64,000 nucleotides of DNA from Hornefia butyriciproducens (GTDB lineage Bacteria > Bacillota > Clostridia > Peptostreptococcales > Anaerovoracaceae), in NCBI RefSeq assembly GCF_009695915.1, contig NZ_VUMZ01000001.1, positions 310,001 through 374,000 on the forward strand, read 5' to 3'. Below, in pieces: positions 16,653-24,508 of this stretch; position 1 is the first letter of the stretch, and each line of letters opens with the position of its first letter. Position numbers and translations under genes: made by a program. The notes under the pieces are model-generated. The model worked only from the letters and a program-made list of their open reading frames with translations. It had not been told where the DNA came from and did no database searches.

Positions 16653-16700
16653 CTGACCGTATGTCCTCCGGGTCAGATGACATCAAAATCAGATAGAACC

Positions 16701-16709
16701 ATTATAGCA
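16701..16709 (-). promoter_or_regulatory. Extended -10 promoter of the purC leader
   Basis: On the minus strand TGCTATAAT (TATAAT at 16701-16706 with the TG extension) lies immediately upstream of the first repeat unit; the -35 region is poor, as is common with an extended -10. It would start transcription at the very edge of the array. Confidence 0.6.
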
Positions 16710-16727
16710 CATTTCACCAAATTAACA

Positions 16728-16756
16728 TTGTATTTTCGCGTTATTTTTTGTAAAAT
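16728..16756 (+). promoter_or_regulatory. Promoter of the metallophosphoesterase gene
   Basis: TTGTAT (16728-16733), 17-bp spacer, TAAAAT (16751-16756), about 30 bp before the start codon. It is divergent from the purC leader promoter about 45 bp away. Confidence 0.6.
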
Positions 16757-16786
16757 GAAATTTGTTATGCGGAAGGAGTTTTATCT

Positions 16787-17974
16787 ATGGTTGAAATAAT
16801 TGTGCTGGCAGTTTACGCACTGCTCATCTTATACACGTTGTCGCAGCTGAATCACTGGCTGAAGTTGATCAGCCACGGCGTTCTACTCCGGGCGATCGTT
16901 GACGTACTGTACATTCTGTTCGCGCTGCTGCCCATCGGCGGCTGCTACCTGAGCGACGGCACCCTGAAGGACGCGATGACCGGAAACGGCAATATCTGGC
17001 TCGGGTTTCTCGTCTATTTCGGAATGTGTCTCGTGTTTTTCCATATCATCCGGTTTTTCGTATGGATTTTTTCACACTCGCATCAGAAGGACGGAGAACA
17101 TGTCCGGAAAAAACACCCATGGGCGGGACTGTTCGTTCTGTTCATGTGCGTTCTGGTCTCCCTTTCACTGACCGCCTACGGAACCATCAACGCCCACAAA
17201 ATCCACACAGTGAAATACAATGTAACACTTTCAAAAAAGACGGCTGCAAACGGAAAGCTGAAAATCGTGCTGATCTCTGATCTTCACCTGGACACCAACA
17301 CATACGAGGATCAGCTCCGCGCGATGGTCCGCGAGATCAACAAACAGAACGCCGATATCGTCGTTATTGCCGGAGACACCTTTTCCGGATCATTCAGCGC
17401 CGTCCGGGATCCGGACACCTATGAGGCAATTCTGAAGGAAATCAAATCCAGACAGGGCGTTTACGCTGTCTATGGCAATCACGATGTAGAAGAACGGCTT
17501 CTGTGCGGATTCAATATCAGCCGTAAGCGTCCTATGCGCAGCGCGGACATGGAAGAGTTTATGGCAAAGGCAGGGATCACTCCGTTGGACGACAAGACCG
17601 TGTTTATCAACGGAGCACAGATCGTCGGACGGCTGGACGGCGAGCAGACCGGCACCGATGCTGTGAAACGTGCGTCAATCGCCTCACTGACCGGTTCTCT
17701 GGACACAAAGATGCCAGTGTTGGTAATCGAACACGAGCCGACTGATTTCAAAAACCTCTCAAGCTGCGGCGTCGATCTGGTACTGAGCGGTCACACCCAT
17801 GCCGGACAGTTCTTCCCCTGCACTCTGGCAATGCCGTTCCTCTCCAGGAACGCATATGGACTGAAGAGCATTCACGGCGTCTATTCCATCGTCACCTCGG
17901 GTGCGGGATATTACGGACCTCCGATTCGCATCGGAACCCACAGTGAGATCGCGGTTATCAACCTGAACTACTGA
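16787..17974 (+). CDS. Membrane-anchored metallophosphoesterase (YaeI/YkuE-like)
   Basis: 395 residues. Three to four hydrophobic segments in the first 140 residues anchor the protein, followed by a calcineurin-like phosphoesterase domain with all metal motifs: LISDLHLD, IAGDTFSG, YGNHDVEE and SGHTHAGQF. Related proteins act on UDP-diacylglucosamine-type lipids or other phosphoesters; substrate here is open. GGAAGGAG precedes the ATG. It is a single-gene unit, with its own promoter and a strong terminator (18000-18054). Confidence 0.9.
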   Translation: MVEIIVLAVYALLILYTLSQLNHWLKLISHGVLLRAIVDVLYILFALLPIGGCYLSDGTLKDAMTGNGNIWLGFLVYFGMCLVFFHIIRFFVWIFSHSHQKDGEHVRKKHPWAGLFVLFMCVLVSLSLTAYGTINAHKIHTVKYNVTLSKKTAANGKLKIVLISDLHLDTNTYEDQLRAMVREINKQNADIVVIAGDTFSGSFSAVRDPDTYEAILKEIKSRQGVYAVYGNHDVEERLLCGFNISRKRPMRSADMEEFMAKAGITPLDDKTVFINGAQIVGRLDGEQTGTDAVKRASIASLTGSLDTKMPVLVIEHEPTDFKNLSSCGVDLVLSGHTHAGQFFPCTLAMPFLSRNAYGLKSIHGVYSIVTSGAGYYGPPIRIGTHSEIAVINLNY

Positions 17975-17999
17975 GACAAAAAGAAATTCTGAGAAAAGC

Positions 18000-18054
18000 A
18001 GGCCCCGCATTTATATGCCGTCTCACAGGCAGACGACATATAAATGCGGGGCTT
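18000..18054. terminator. Bidirectional terminator between convergent genes
   Basis: A near-perfect stem of about 22 bp (GCCCCGCATTTATATG and its complement) with a short CACAGGC loop, followed by TTT on the plus side and preceded by A-rich sequence for the minus side. It serves the plus-strand phosphoesterase gene and the minus-strand B3/B4 gene. Confidence 0.8.
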
Positions 18055-18090
18055 TCATACGAATGCAGCACTTTATATTTTAATGCATGC

Positions 18091-18813
18091 TTATCCGATT
18101 GTAATTTCCGGATTATCCTTTGTGAGAATGTCACGGGCAAAGATCGACGCGCCCAGAATATCAGCGCTTTTCGTCTCAAGGCGATCCAGGATCTTCACCA
18201 GATCATCGTGACGGGACGGATCCACACTCTCGACAATCAGAAACGCGTTGACCGTATCATTGGTCAGCATGGTGCGCTGCCCGTCTCTCCAGTTCCAGCA
18301 CCGGCACACTGCGCCCTGATCGTCCAGATAGCAGAGTTCCCCCGGAAGAGTCGGGTTGTTTTCCTCGTCTCCCAGCGCCATGAATTCATCTCCGCCCTCT
18401 TCCGAAATCGTCAGACGCAGGTTCCCGACAAAGGCGTCAAGGTTTTCGCCGCCCACCGGCAGCGCATAAGTCAGAGACGCCGCATTGTAAATGTCCACCA
18501 GCGGATTGATGCCGCCGACATAATTTCCTTTGTCCACCCGGGCAAGCAGCGCCTCAATCGACGCGCGGTTTCCCTTCTTTTTCTTGAATTTCTGAAATGC
18601 CTGCCGCCACACCGCAACCACGGAGTTTTTAGACAAAGGCATTGCCGGGATCCATTTCACCGCTTCTTCGTTCGCCGCTGCCAGATCGTCACGGATTTCC
18701 TCGTGCGCATCGTAAACCGCCTCCGTATTATCGACGCCGTTCAGAACCAGGACGCCGATCTCCGCATCCGGAAACAGTTCCCAGAACGAATTCTCACAAA
18801 TAAATTTTTTCAT
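18091..18813 (-). CDS. B3/B4 domain protein (tRNA-editing-like)
   Basis: 240 residues matching the stand-alone B3/B4 family, which resembles the editing domain of phenylalanyl-tRNA synthetase beta. Visible marks are VAVWRQAFQKFKKKKGNRASIEALLARV, GNYVGGINPLVDIYNAASLTYALPVGGENLD and CRCWNWRDGQRTMLT. Expected to be cytosolic; a tRNA- or amino-acid-related quality-control role is assumed from the family, with substrate not established. Start has GGAGGTAAATTAA upstream. It follows the exporter gene at 40 bp on the same strand. Confidence 0.85.
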   Translation of the reverse strand: MKKFICENSFWELFPDAEIGVLVLNGVDNTEAVYDAHEEIRDDLAAANEEAVKWIPAMPLSKNSVVAVWRQAFQKFKKKKGNRASIEALLARVDKGNYVGGINPLVDIYNAASLTYALPVGGENLDAFVGNLRLTISEEGGDEFMALGDEENNPTLPGELCYLDDQGAVCRCWNWRDGQRTMLTNDTVNAFLIVESVDPSRHDDLVKILDRLETKSADILGASIFARDILTKDNPEITIG

Positions 18814-18853
18814 TTAATTTACCTCCTGACTATTAATTCATACTATCATATTT

Positions 18854-19174
18854 TTATTCCGATGACAATAATCGCAGACCTATGATGCCGATAACAATCA
18901 TCGCAATGCAGACCCACTGCGGCAGGCTGACCGTCTCCTTGAACAAAAGCATGCCCAGCACGCTGGTACCGATGATGCCGATGCCTGTCCAGATGGCGTA
19001 GGCCGTCCCAAGCGGCAGATTTTTCAGCGCAAGCGCAAGAAACACCGCACTCGCGATATAGCTCACTGCGGTTATGACGCTGGGAATCAGCTGTGTAAAG
19101 CCTCCCGAGTATTTCATCGCAACCGCCCAGGTGATCTCCATCGCACCGGCAATTCCAAGTATTATCCATTTCAT
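18854..19174 (-). CDS. SMR-family guanidinium exporter (Gdx/SugE type)
   Basis: 106 residues and four membrane helices, the size of a small multidrug resistance transporter. EITWAVAMKYSGGFTQLIPS with the essential Glu in helix 1, and GTAYAIWTGIGIIGTSVLG, match the Gdx (former SugE) subtype that exports guanidinium in exchange for protons, rather than the EmrE drug subtype. It functions as a dual-topology dimer. The start has AGGAGGATTGAC before it, directly after an intrinsic terminator in the leader, so expression is probably riboswitch-controlled. Function assignment rests on subtype motifs and this leader. Confidence 0.9.
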   Translation of the reverse strand: MKWIILGIAGAMEITWAVAMKYSGGFTQLIPSVITAVSYIASAVFLALALKNLPLGTAYAIWTGIGIIGTSVLGMLLFKETVSLPQWVCIAMIVIGIIGLRLLSSE

Positions 19175-19186
19175 GTCAATCCTCCT

Positions 19187-19245
19187 GAAAAAAAGGCGTC
19201 AGTTCCTCATGTCTTCTAAGGCCTAACGACATGAGTTCCTGACGC
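19187..19245 (-). terminator. Leader terminator in front of the exporter gene
   Basis: On the minus strand a long hairpin built of GCGTCAG/CTGACGC and CTCATGTC/GACATGAG with a run of seven T, ending just before the AGGAGG of the exporter. A terminator between promoter and start codon is the sign of a transcriptional attenuator or riboswitch. Confidence 0.85.
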
Positions 19246-19347
19246 ATGCAATCTCTCTACCCGGCGGCAGAGTGCAGTGTTTCTGTTTAATTTATGCTCA
19301 TCCATCGAATCAGTGCCCACTAAGTCCGACGGGAACTTAATGAACTG
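19246..19347 (-). promoter_or_regulatory. Candidate guanidine riboswitch aptamer (class IV-like, kissing hairpins)
   Basis: Read on the minus strand, two hairpins precede the terminator. The first has an 8-bp stem CATTAAGT/ACTTAGTG with a loop containing CCCGTCGG (19326-19333). The second is CTCT/AGAG around a loop containing CCGCCGGG (about 19259-19268). The two loops can pair at seven of eight positions. Guanidine-IV (mepA-motif) riboswitches are known to use two hairpins with a loop-loop contact ahead of a terminator. I cannot run the covariance model, so the class is a proposal; the gene it controls, a guanidinium exporter, fits. Confidence 0.6.
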
Positions 19348-19353
19348 ATACTG

Positions 19354-19382
19354 ATTATACAACATTTCCTTCTATTCTACAA
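19354..19382 (-). promoter_or_regulatory. Promoter of the exporter leader
   Basis: TATAAT on the minus strand at 19354-19359 with TTGTAG 17 bp upstream, the latter lying over the stop codon of the nitroreductase gene. It starts the roughly 170-nt leader of the exporter. Confidence 0.5.
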
Positions 19383-19896
19383 CATAAACATAATTTTGTT
19401 TTCTGGGCGCAGCTTTAGGCTGGCCGCCCTCCGCATAACCCAGGATCACGTGACCGATGCCTTCATAATCCCCATCAATTCCCAGAGATTTTAAAAGCGC
19501 TTTTCCGTATTCGCTTTCAAATTCCTCCTTTGCGCGGAAAATATAGCAGCTGTCAACCCCAAGATCTTTTGCCGCCAGCATCAGCGTTCCCATTACCAAA
19601 CTTCCATCATACAGGTATGTCGGTATTTCTCTGTTCGCAAGGACTACTAGAACATCCTTCGCCCCATAAAACGGATCCGTTCCCGGCTTTCCCATGATTT
19701 CCGCATTCTGCTTTGAGAGCTCATCCCGCACCATATCATTCTTTATCTGGAGAATAATCGGCGACTGCTTCCCCATTCCTGTAGGCGCATATGTTCCCGC
19801 CTCAACAATCCGGTCGATGACCTCCTGCGGAACACGTCTGTCCTGATATTTCCGCACGCTTCTTCTTTCTTTGATTACCTGAATCGTATCACTCAT
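19372..19896 (-). CDS. Nitroreductase family protein
   Basis: 174 residues with the FMN-binding RRSVRKYQDRRVPQEVIDRIVEAGTYAPTG start and a GIGHVILGYAEG segment near the end, typical of small NAD(P)H-dependent nitroreductases in anaerobes. Homodimeric flavoenzymes; physiological substrate is not predictable. GGAGG lies seven bases before the ATG. It lies just upstream of the exporter leader on the same strand and may contribute read-through transcription. Confidence 0.88.
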   Translation of the reverse strand: MSDTIQVIKERRSVRKYQDRRVPQEVIDRIVEAGTYAPTGMGKQSPIILQIKNDMVRDELSKQNAEIMGKPGTDPFYGAKDVLVVLANREIPTYLYDGSLVMGTLMLAAKDLGVDSCYIFRAKEEFESEYGKALLKSLGIDGDYEGIGHVILGYAEGGQPKAAPRKQNYVYVVE

Positions 19897-19964
19897 GTTT
19901 AAACCTCCATTCCTGTATTTCAGCGCACATCCGTTCTGATGAGAGCCGGATGAGTCTGGACCTC

Positions 19965-21845
19965 TTAACGTCTGCCGCTCGCCAGAATACGCATAGAATT
20001 AATGATACAGATTATCGCTACACCGACATCTGCGAAAACGGCAGCCCACATATTGGCAATACCGAGTGCCCCAAGGATCAGCACAAGGATTTTCACCGTC
20101 AGCGCAAACACGATGTTCGCCTTGACGATGCGCAGCGTTCTCCGCGCGATTCCCACGACGCGCGGGATTCTCCGCAGGTCGTCATCCATCACGACGATAT
20201 CTGCCGCCTCAATTGCAGCATCCGAACCCATGCTCCCCATCGCGAAACCAATATCCGCCCGGGTGAGTACCGGAGCATCGTTGATTCCGTCTCCGACAAA
20301 ACCCAGTTTTCCTTTGTCACCCTGTCTCTCCAGAAGAGACTCAACTGCCTCGACTTTGTCACCGGGAAGAAGTTCCGCATGCACCTCGTCGATACCCAAA
20401 GTTTCCGCTGCCTCCCGTGCCGCGGCCTCCCGATCCCCAGTCAGCATGACGCACTTCTTTACACCCGCCTGCTTCACCTCGGAAATGGCCTCCGCGGCGC
20501 CGGATTTGACCGTGTCCGAGATGACGATGCTCCCGAGGAAGCAGCCGTCAACTGCCTCGTAAATCACGGTTCCGCCGCTTTTCAGTTCTTCACATTTGAT
20601 GCCGTACTGATGCATGAGCCGGATATTGCCGAGAAGCACTTCCTTTCCGTCCACCTTTACGTGAATTCCGTGTCCGGGAATTTCCTCCGCGTCGCAGACG
20701 CGGCTCATGTCCGGCGTGCCGCCGTACGCGGCACGAATTGATTCGGCGATCGGGTGGCTGGAATAGCCTTCGCCGAGCGCCGCAATCTCCAGCAGCCCTT
20801 CCTTTGTCGCAGTGCCCGCGGGATGAACAGACTGCACGGCAAACTCTCCCTTTGTCAGAGTCCCTGTTTTGTCAAACACAAGTGTCGTCATGTCCGCAAC
20901 CGCTTCAAGATAGTTGCTTCCCTTGACTAAAACGCCAATCCTGGACGATGCTCCAATGCCTCCGAAAAATCCCAGCGGCACAGATATCACCAGCGCACAC
21001 GGACAGGAAATGACCAAAAATACACAGGCTCTCTGAAGCCAGTCGGAGAACGGAAGTCCAAAGGCCAGCGGAGGAATAACTGCCAGACATGCCGCGCCGA
21101 TGGTGACAATCGGTGTATAGACCCTGGCGAACCGGGTGATGAAATTTTCGGTCCGGGCCTTTCGGCTGCCGGCATCCTCCACCATTTCCAGAATCTTGGA
21201 TACCGTAGAATCTTCAAATTTCTTTGTTGCTCTGATCTTCAGAAGTCCCTCGCCGTTGACGCATCCGCTTATGACTTCATCGCCTTCTCCGGCACGACGC
21301 GGCACAGATTCTCCTGTCAGTGCGGAAGTATCAATCATGGAACTGCCTTCTGTCACCACGCCATCCAGAGGAATGCGCTCTCCGGGGCGCACCACGATCA
21401 CATCTCCTGCCGCGATTTCCTCCGGATCCACCTGCACCAGCTGTCCGTCCTTCTCAATATTGGCGTATTCCGGACAGATCTCCATCAGATCGCTGATCGA
21501 CTGGCGACTCTTCCCGACAGCATAACTCTGAAACAGTTCTCCGACCTGATAAAACAGCATTACCGCCAGCGCCTCATTATATTCCTGTACACCGAACGCT
21601 CCGAAGGTCGCTACGATCATTAGAAAATTCTCATCGAACACCTCGCCGTGACTGATGTTCCGCACGGCCTTCCAGAGAATATCATATCCCACAATCAGAT
21701 AAGGAACCGCATAGATTCCCAGTGCCGTCCAGCGATTCTCAGTTACTGCAGCGAGCCGTCCCGTATGATCCAGTACCATCAGCACCGTGAACAAAACAGC
21801 GGCAGTGATGATCCGGATCAATGTCTGCTTTTGTTTCTTTGTCAT
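19965..21845 (-). CDS. cadA: Zn2+/Cd2+-type P1B ATPase (CadA-like) without N-terminal metal domain
   Basis: 626 residues. It shows the E1-E2 ATPase blocks TGESVPRRAGEGDEV, SCPCALVIS (the CPC metal site), DKTGTLTKGE (phosphorylated Asp) and GDGINDAPVL, and the final helices with K (LTVKILVL) and D (FADVGVA) that mark Zn/Cd/Pb exporters. The usual N-terminal HMA domain is missing and is encoded by the next gene upstream. I prefer the ATG at 21845 with AGGTG upstream; a GTG at 21854 is possible. Forms an operon with the HMA peptide and the ArsR-type regulator. Confidence 0.92.
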   Translation of the reverse strand: MTKKQKQTLIRIITAAVLFTVLMVLDHTGRLAAVTENRWTALGIYAVPYLIVGYDILWKAVRNISHGEVFDENFLMIVATFGAFGVQEYNEALAVMLFYQVGELFQSYAVGKSRQSISDLMEICPEYANIEKDGQLVQVDPEEIAAGDVIVVRPGERIPLDGVVTEGSSMIDTSALTGESVPRRAGEGDEVISGCVNGEGLLKIRATKKFEDSTVSKILEMVEDAGSRKARTENFITRFARVYTPIVTIGAACLAVIPPLAFGLPFSDWLQRACVFLVISCPCALVISVPLGFFGGIGASSRIGVLVKGSNYLEAVADMTTLVFDKTGTLTKGEFAVQSVHPAGTATKEGLLEIAALGEGYSSHPIAESIRAAYGGTPDMSRVCDAEEIPGHGIHVKVDGKEVLLGNIRLMHQYGIKCEELKSGGTVIYEAVDGCFLGSIVISDTVKSGAAEAISEVKQAGVKKCVMLTGDREAAAREAAETLGIDEVHAELLPGDKVEAVESLLERQGDKGKLGFVGDGINDAPVLTRADIGFAMGSMGSDAAIEAADIVVMDDDLRRIPRVVGIARRTLRIVKANIVFALTVKILVLILGALGIANMWAAVFADVGVAIICIINSMRILASGRR

Positions 21846-21854
21846 CACCCTCAC

Positions 21855-22073
21855 CTACATGATAATTTTTGTACCAGCATCCACTTTCTCACAGCACTTC
21901 TGCGCCTGCTGCATAATTTCGTCGAAGCGGTCATCATCTGCATCGATGGTAAGCTTCTGCGTCATAAAATTCAGACTGGCCTCATGCACTCCCGGAATCT
22001 TCCGGATAGCAGCCTCCATCTTCGCCGCACAGTTTGCGCAGTCAACTTCATTCATCTTAAATCTCTTCTTCAT
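21855..22073 (-). CDS. Stand-alone heavy-metal-associated (HMA) domain protein
   Basis: 72 residues of ferredoxin-like HMA fold with the metal site DCANCAAKME near residue 10, as found at the N-terminus of CadA-type ATPases. The later CC in QKCCEKVD may add a ligand. Its stop codon immediately precedes the ATPase start, so the two behave like a split version of one ATPase; it may act as a small metal chaperone or regulatory domain. Confidence 0.88.
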   Translation of the reverse strand: MKKRFKMNEVDCANCAAKMEAAIRKIPGVHEASLNFMTQKLTIDADDDRFDEIMQQAQKCCEKVDAGTKIIM

Positions 22074-22272
22074 TTCTGTTTCCTTTCCGTCAGTATTGAA
22101 ATTACTGTCTTCCCCATTAAATTAATGAGTGCCCGGCAGACAAGCATCTCTGCCCGCGAGGATGATTCTAACGCACGTTCGCGCGAGACGTATGCCAACG
22201 GGGGCGTCAAGAGCATGTGTCTGCGAGGCCAGTGTCCGCGAGGCGCCTGCACAATTGCCCGAACGCTGGCGT

Positions 22273-22641
22273 CTATTCCAGGACATGCTCCATACCGTTA
22301 TTGATAATTGTCTCTACATGCGCATCCGCAATGGAATAATACACGACCTTGCCGTCACGCCTGTTTTTCACAAGATTTGCCTGTTTCAAAACCCTCAGCT
22401 GGTGAGAAACCGCAGACTGTGTCATCCCCAGCAGCGCCGCAATATCACAGACACACATTTCAGCCTGAATCAGAGCACAAAGAATTTTCAGCCTCGTGGA
22501 ATCGCTGAAAACTTTGAAAGTGTCGCTGAGATCCATCAAGGTATCTTCCCGGGGCATGCCGTTGCGAACCTTCCCGACTACATCTTCATGAATAGTGGTA
22601 CAGTCACAGCGGTCAATATCTTCGATGATTCTGCTGCTCAC
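22273..22641 (-). CDS. ArsR/SmtB-family metal-sensing repressor (CadC-like)
   Basis: 122 residues. Winged helix: FKVFSDSTRLKILCALIQAEMCVCDIAALLGMTQSAVSHQLRVLKQANLVKNRRDGKVVYYSI. The EMCVCD segment supplies the alpha-3 cysteines, and an N-terminal CDC (residues 12-14) matches the alpha-3N site of CadC; the C-terminal histidines (DAHVETIINNGMEHV) could form an alpha-5 zinc site. Metal binding releases DNA and induces the ATPase. GTG start at 22641 with GGAGG six bases upstream. The 199 bp between it and the HMA gene hold no further gene that I can support. Confidence 0.9.
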   Translation of the reverse strand: MSSRIIEDIDRCDCTTIHEDVVGKVRNGMPREDTLMDLSDTFKVFSDSTRLKILCALIQAEMCVCDIAALLGMTQSAVSHQLRVLKQANLVKNRRDGKVVYYSIADAHVETIINNGMEHVLE

Positions 22642-22806
22642 GATTTTCCTCCTTTGCTGCTTCAGTTTCCTTCACTCTTGGATTTTCGCTTCTGAATATG
22701 ATTCATAAACTTATATTTCTGATCCGTTCTTTTTACTTGTCCAGTTGATCGTATCGGGACCAGAGTCAGGACATGATCAGAACAGACAACGTTTGAACGG
22801 ATGAAC

Positions 22807-22857
22807 ATTTGAATCATTGTTCAATTGAATTGTAGCGCTAACGACATTATTTGTCAA
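22807..22857 (-). promoter_or_regulatory. Metal-operon promoter with ArsR operator
   Basis: On the minus strand TTGACA (22852-22857), a 17-bp spacer and TACAAT (22829-22834), a near-consensus promoter. Immediately downstream TTGAA and TTCAA around six bases (about 22809-22824) form the imperfect palindrome expected of an ArsR/SmtB operator, covering the transcription start. Confidence 0.7.
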
Positions 22858-22927
22858 TACTGATTCGAAATTTATTGCCTGCATTCAGCGCTTAGTACCC
22901 GCTAATTCCGGACTTAATAAGCAGACA

Positions 22928-24022
22928 CTAATATAATCCGACAGCATTTTCCAACGGTTCTCCGGAAGTCCAATGCCGAAGATTCCGGCCCGCAATACGG
23001 ACGATGCGTTCAAAAGTCTCATCTAGGTAAAACTGCCCTGCGACATGCGGTGTGATAAAAACGTTTTCCATGTCCCATAGTGGATCATCCGCAGGAAGAG
23101 GCTCCGGATCGGTCACGTCCAGACCGACACCGGCAAGAAGTCCTTCTGACAGTACTTTTTTGAGTGCAACAGAATCGACAGCGTTGCCGCGGCCCACATT
23201 AACCAGATAACTGCCTTTTTTCATCATGCGCAGCCGTCGCTCGTCCATTATACCACGGGTTTCTTCACCGCCGGGAAGAACCATTGCAACAAAATCAGCC
23301 CGACCGAGGACGCTGTCCAGTTCATCTGTTGTGCAGACCTCGTCAACACAGTCGGGTTTAGGTCCGCAGTTTCTGCGAACCCCAATCACAGCAGCCGCTC
23401 CCAGACCTTTTATTTTACGGGCAAAGGATGATCCGATATCACCTAGTCCCAAGACCAGAACAGTCGAGCCTTCAATCGAAACTATGTGTGTATTGGCCTC
23501 CCAGATATGCTCCGCCTGCTTGCGGTGATACTCGCCAAAATGCCGGATCATATCGAACAGCATGCCGATCATATGCTCTGAAACCGCAATGCTGTATGCA
23601 CCGCGGGCACAGCAGATCTGCCAGTGGTCGGCGGCCCTGCGGGCCGCCACATATTCGTCCGCGCCCGCCGAATTCAGCTGAATCCATTGCAGCGCGGGCG
23701 CGGCGGCTGCCGCCGTTGGCCGGATGTTCCCAATCACAACACTGACATCCTCCAGATCCGAATCAACTACAAGCTCTTTAGGCTTATAGATAAATTCGCA
23801 TTCCGGGGCACAGGATTCAAGGAATTTCCGGTGTCGCTCGCTGACCGGAAGTCCGACAAGCACGCGGTCGCCGGCGGTCGCCGATCCTGTCGATGCCGAA
23901 GTTGCCGTGGTGCTCGCAGGCATCATTTCAGTCGTCGGTGTTGCTGTCGTCGTGGGCGTCGCCGATATCGCCGGTTCAGCTGCCGGCGGGACTGAAAGCC
24001 CGGTCGGTTTTCTTTTGTTCAT
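22928..24022 (-). CDS. D-isomer-specific 2-hydroxyacid dehydrogenase with Thr/Ala-rich N-terminal tail
   Basis: 364 residues. The NAD-binding domain shows VLGLGDIGSSFARKIKGLGAAAVIGV, and catalytic Arg, Glu and His occur in VNVGRGNAVD, LDVTDPEPL and ITPHVAGQF. Residues 1-50 are a low-complexity tail of Thr, Ala, Pro and Ser without signal-peptide character. The start follows AAGGA and lies just after the ilvN stop, so it is the last gene of the folate/branched-chain operon. A 2-hydroxy- or 2-ketoacid of branched-chain metabolism is a reasonable but unproved substrate. Confidence 0.88.
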   Translation of the reverse strand: MNKRKPTGLSVPPAAEPAISATPTTTATPTTEMMPASTTATSASTGSATAGDRVLVGLPVSERHRKFLESCAPECEFIYKPKELVVDSDLEDVSVVIGNIRPTAAAAAPALQWIQLNSAGADEYVAARRAADHWQICCARGAYSIAVSEHMIGMLFDMIRHFGEYHRKQAEHIWEANTHIVSIEGSTVLVLGLGDIGSSFARKIKGLGAAAVIGVRRNCGPKPDCVDEVCTTDELDSVLGRADFVAMVLPGGEETRGIMDERRLRMMKKGSYLVNVGRGNAVDSVALKKVLSEGLLAGVGLDVTDPEPLPADDPLWDMENVFITPHVAGQFYLDETFERIVRIAGRNLRHWTSGEPLENAVGLY

Positions 24023-24025
24023 AGC

Positions 24026-24499
24026 TCAGTCCTTCTTCAGCGCCACTGTTCCAGTCCTCTGAATATCCTTGATTCCGAAGGGCCGTACCAGCTCGATGAA
24101 GTTCTCCACCTCGTCAGGGGCAGCGTGCATTTCGATAATCATGTTTTTCGGGCTCATGTGAACGATTCTGGCCTTATTAATCAGACAGATTTCAAAAAGC
24201 GAGCTGCGGTTCGTAGCAGAATACGAGACCTTGATCAGCATCATCTCCATGCAGACACACTGGTTTTCCTCGAGACGCCGCACCTTGATAACGTCCAGTT
24301 TTTTGTTCAGCTGCTTCTCCACCTGATCGATGGTACGCTCACTGCCGGTGGAAACGATCGTCATGCTGGAAACATCATGGTGTTCCGTTTCCCCCACAGC
24401 AAGCGAGTCAATGTTAAATCCGCGCCGAGCGAACAATCCGGAAATCTGGGAAAGTACGCCGGCCTGGTTCTCTACCAGTACAGAAAATATTCCTTTCAT
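24026..24499 (-). CDS. ilvN: Acetolactate synthase small (regulatory) subunit
   Basis: 157 residues: ACT domain MKGIFSVLVENQAGVLSQISGLFARRGFNIDSLAVG followed by the C-terminal small-subunit domain (INKARIVHMSPKNMIIEMHA). It binds valine and gives feedback control to the large subunit. GGAGG lies six bases before the ATG; the gene follows ilvB at 9 nt. Confidence 0.94.
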   Translation of the reverse strand: MKGIFSVLVENQAGVLSQISGLFARRGFNIDSLAVGETEHHDVSSMTIVSTGSERTIDQVEKQLNKKLDVIKVRRLEENQCVCMEMMLIKVSYSATNRSSLFEICLINKARIVHMSPKNMIIEMHAAPDEVENFIELVRPFGIKDIQRTGTVALKKD

Positions 24500-24508
24500 C
24501 GCGACCTC

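Larger units (their letters stand above)
16153..16700 (-). repeat. Four tandem 138-bp structured units in the purC leader
   Basis: Units begin at 16153, 16291, 16429 and 16567; copies 2 to 4 are identical and copy 1 differs at six positions. No spacers. Read on the minus strand each unit has an outer GGTTCT/AGAACC pairing, an 11-bp hairpin GTCATCTGACC/GGTCAGATGAC (copy 1 at 16234-16267) whose loop holds GGAGG and whose 3' arm holds ATG, a small GCGGC-GTT-GCCGC hairpin, and a GGCGCT/AGCGCC stem with a large A-rich loop. The period is 46 codons. The array starts directly after an extended -10 promoter and ends at purC, so it is probably a transcribed leader. Confidence 0.9.

Noticed and set aside
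16153-16700. CRISPR array
   Set aside because: Units are 138 bp and contiguous, without variable spacers, and no cas genes are nearby.
22070-22252. 60-residue frame between the ArsR and HMA genes
   Set aside because: Arg-rich, no ribosome site and out of context; likely an untranslated spacer.
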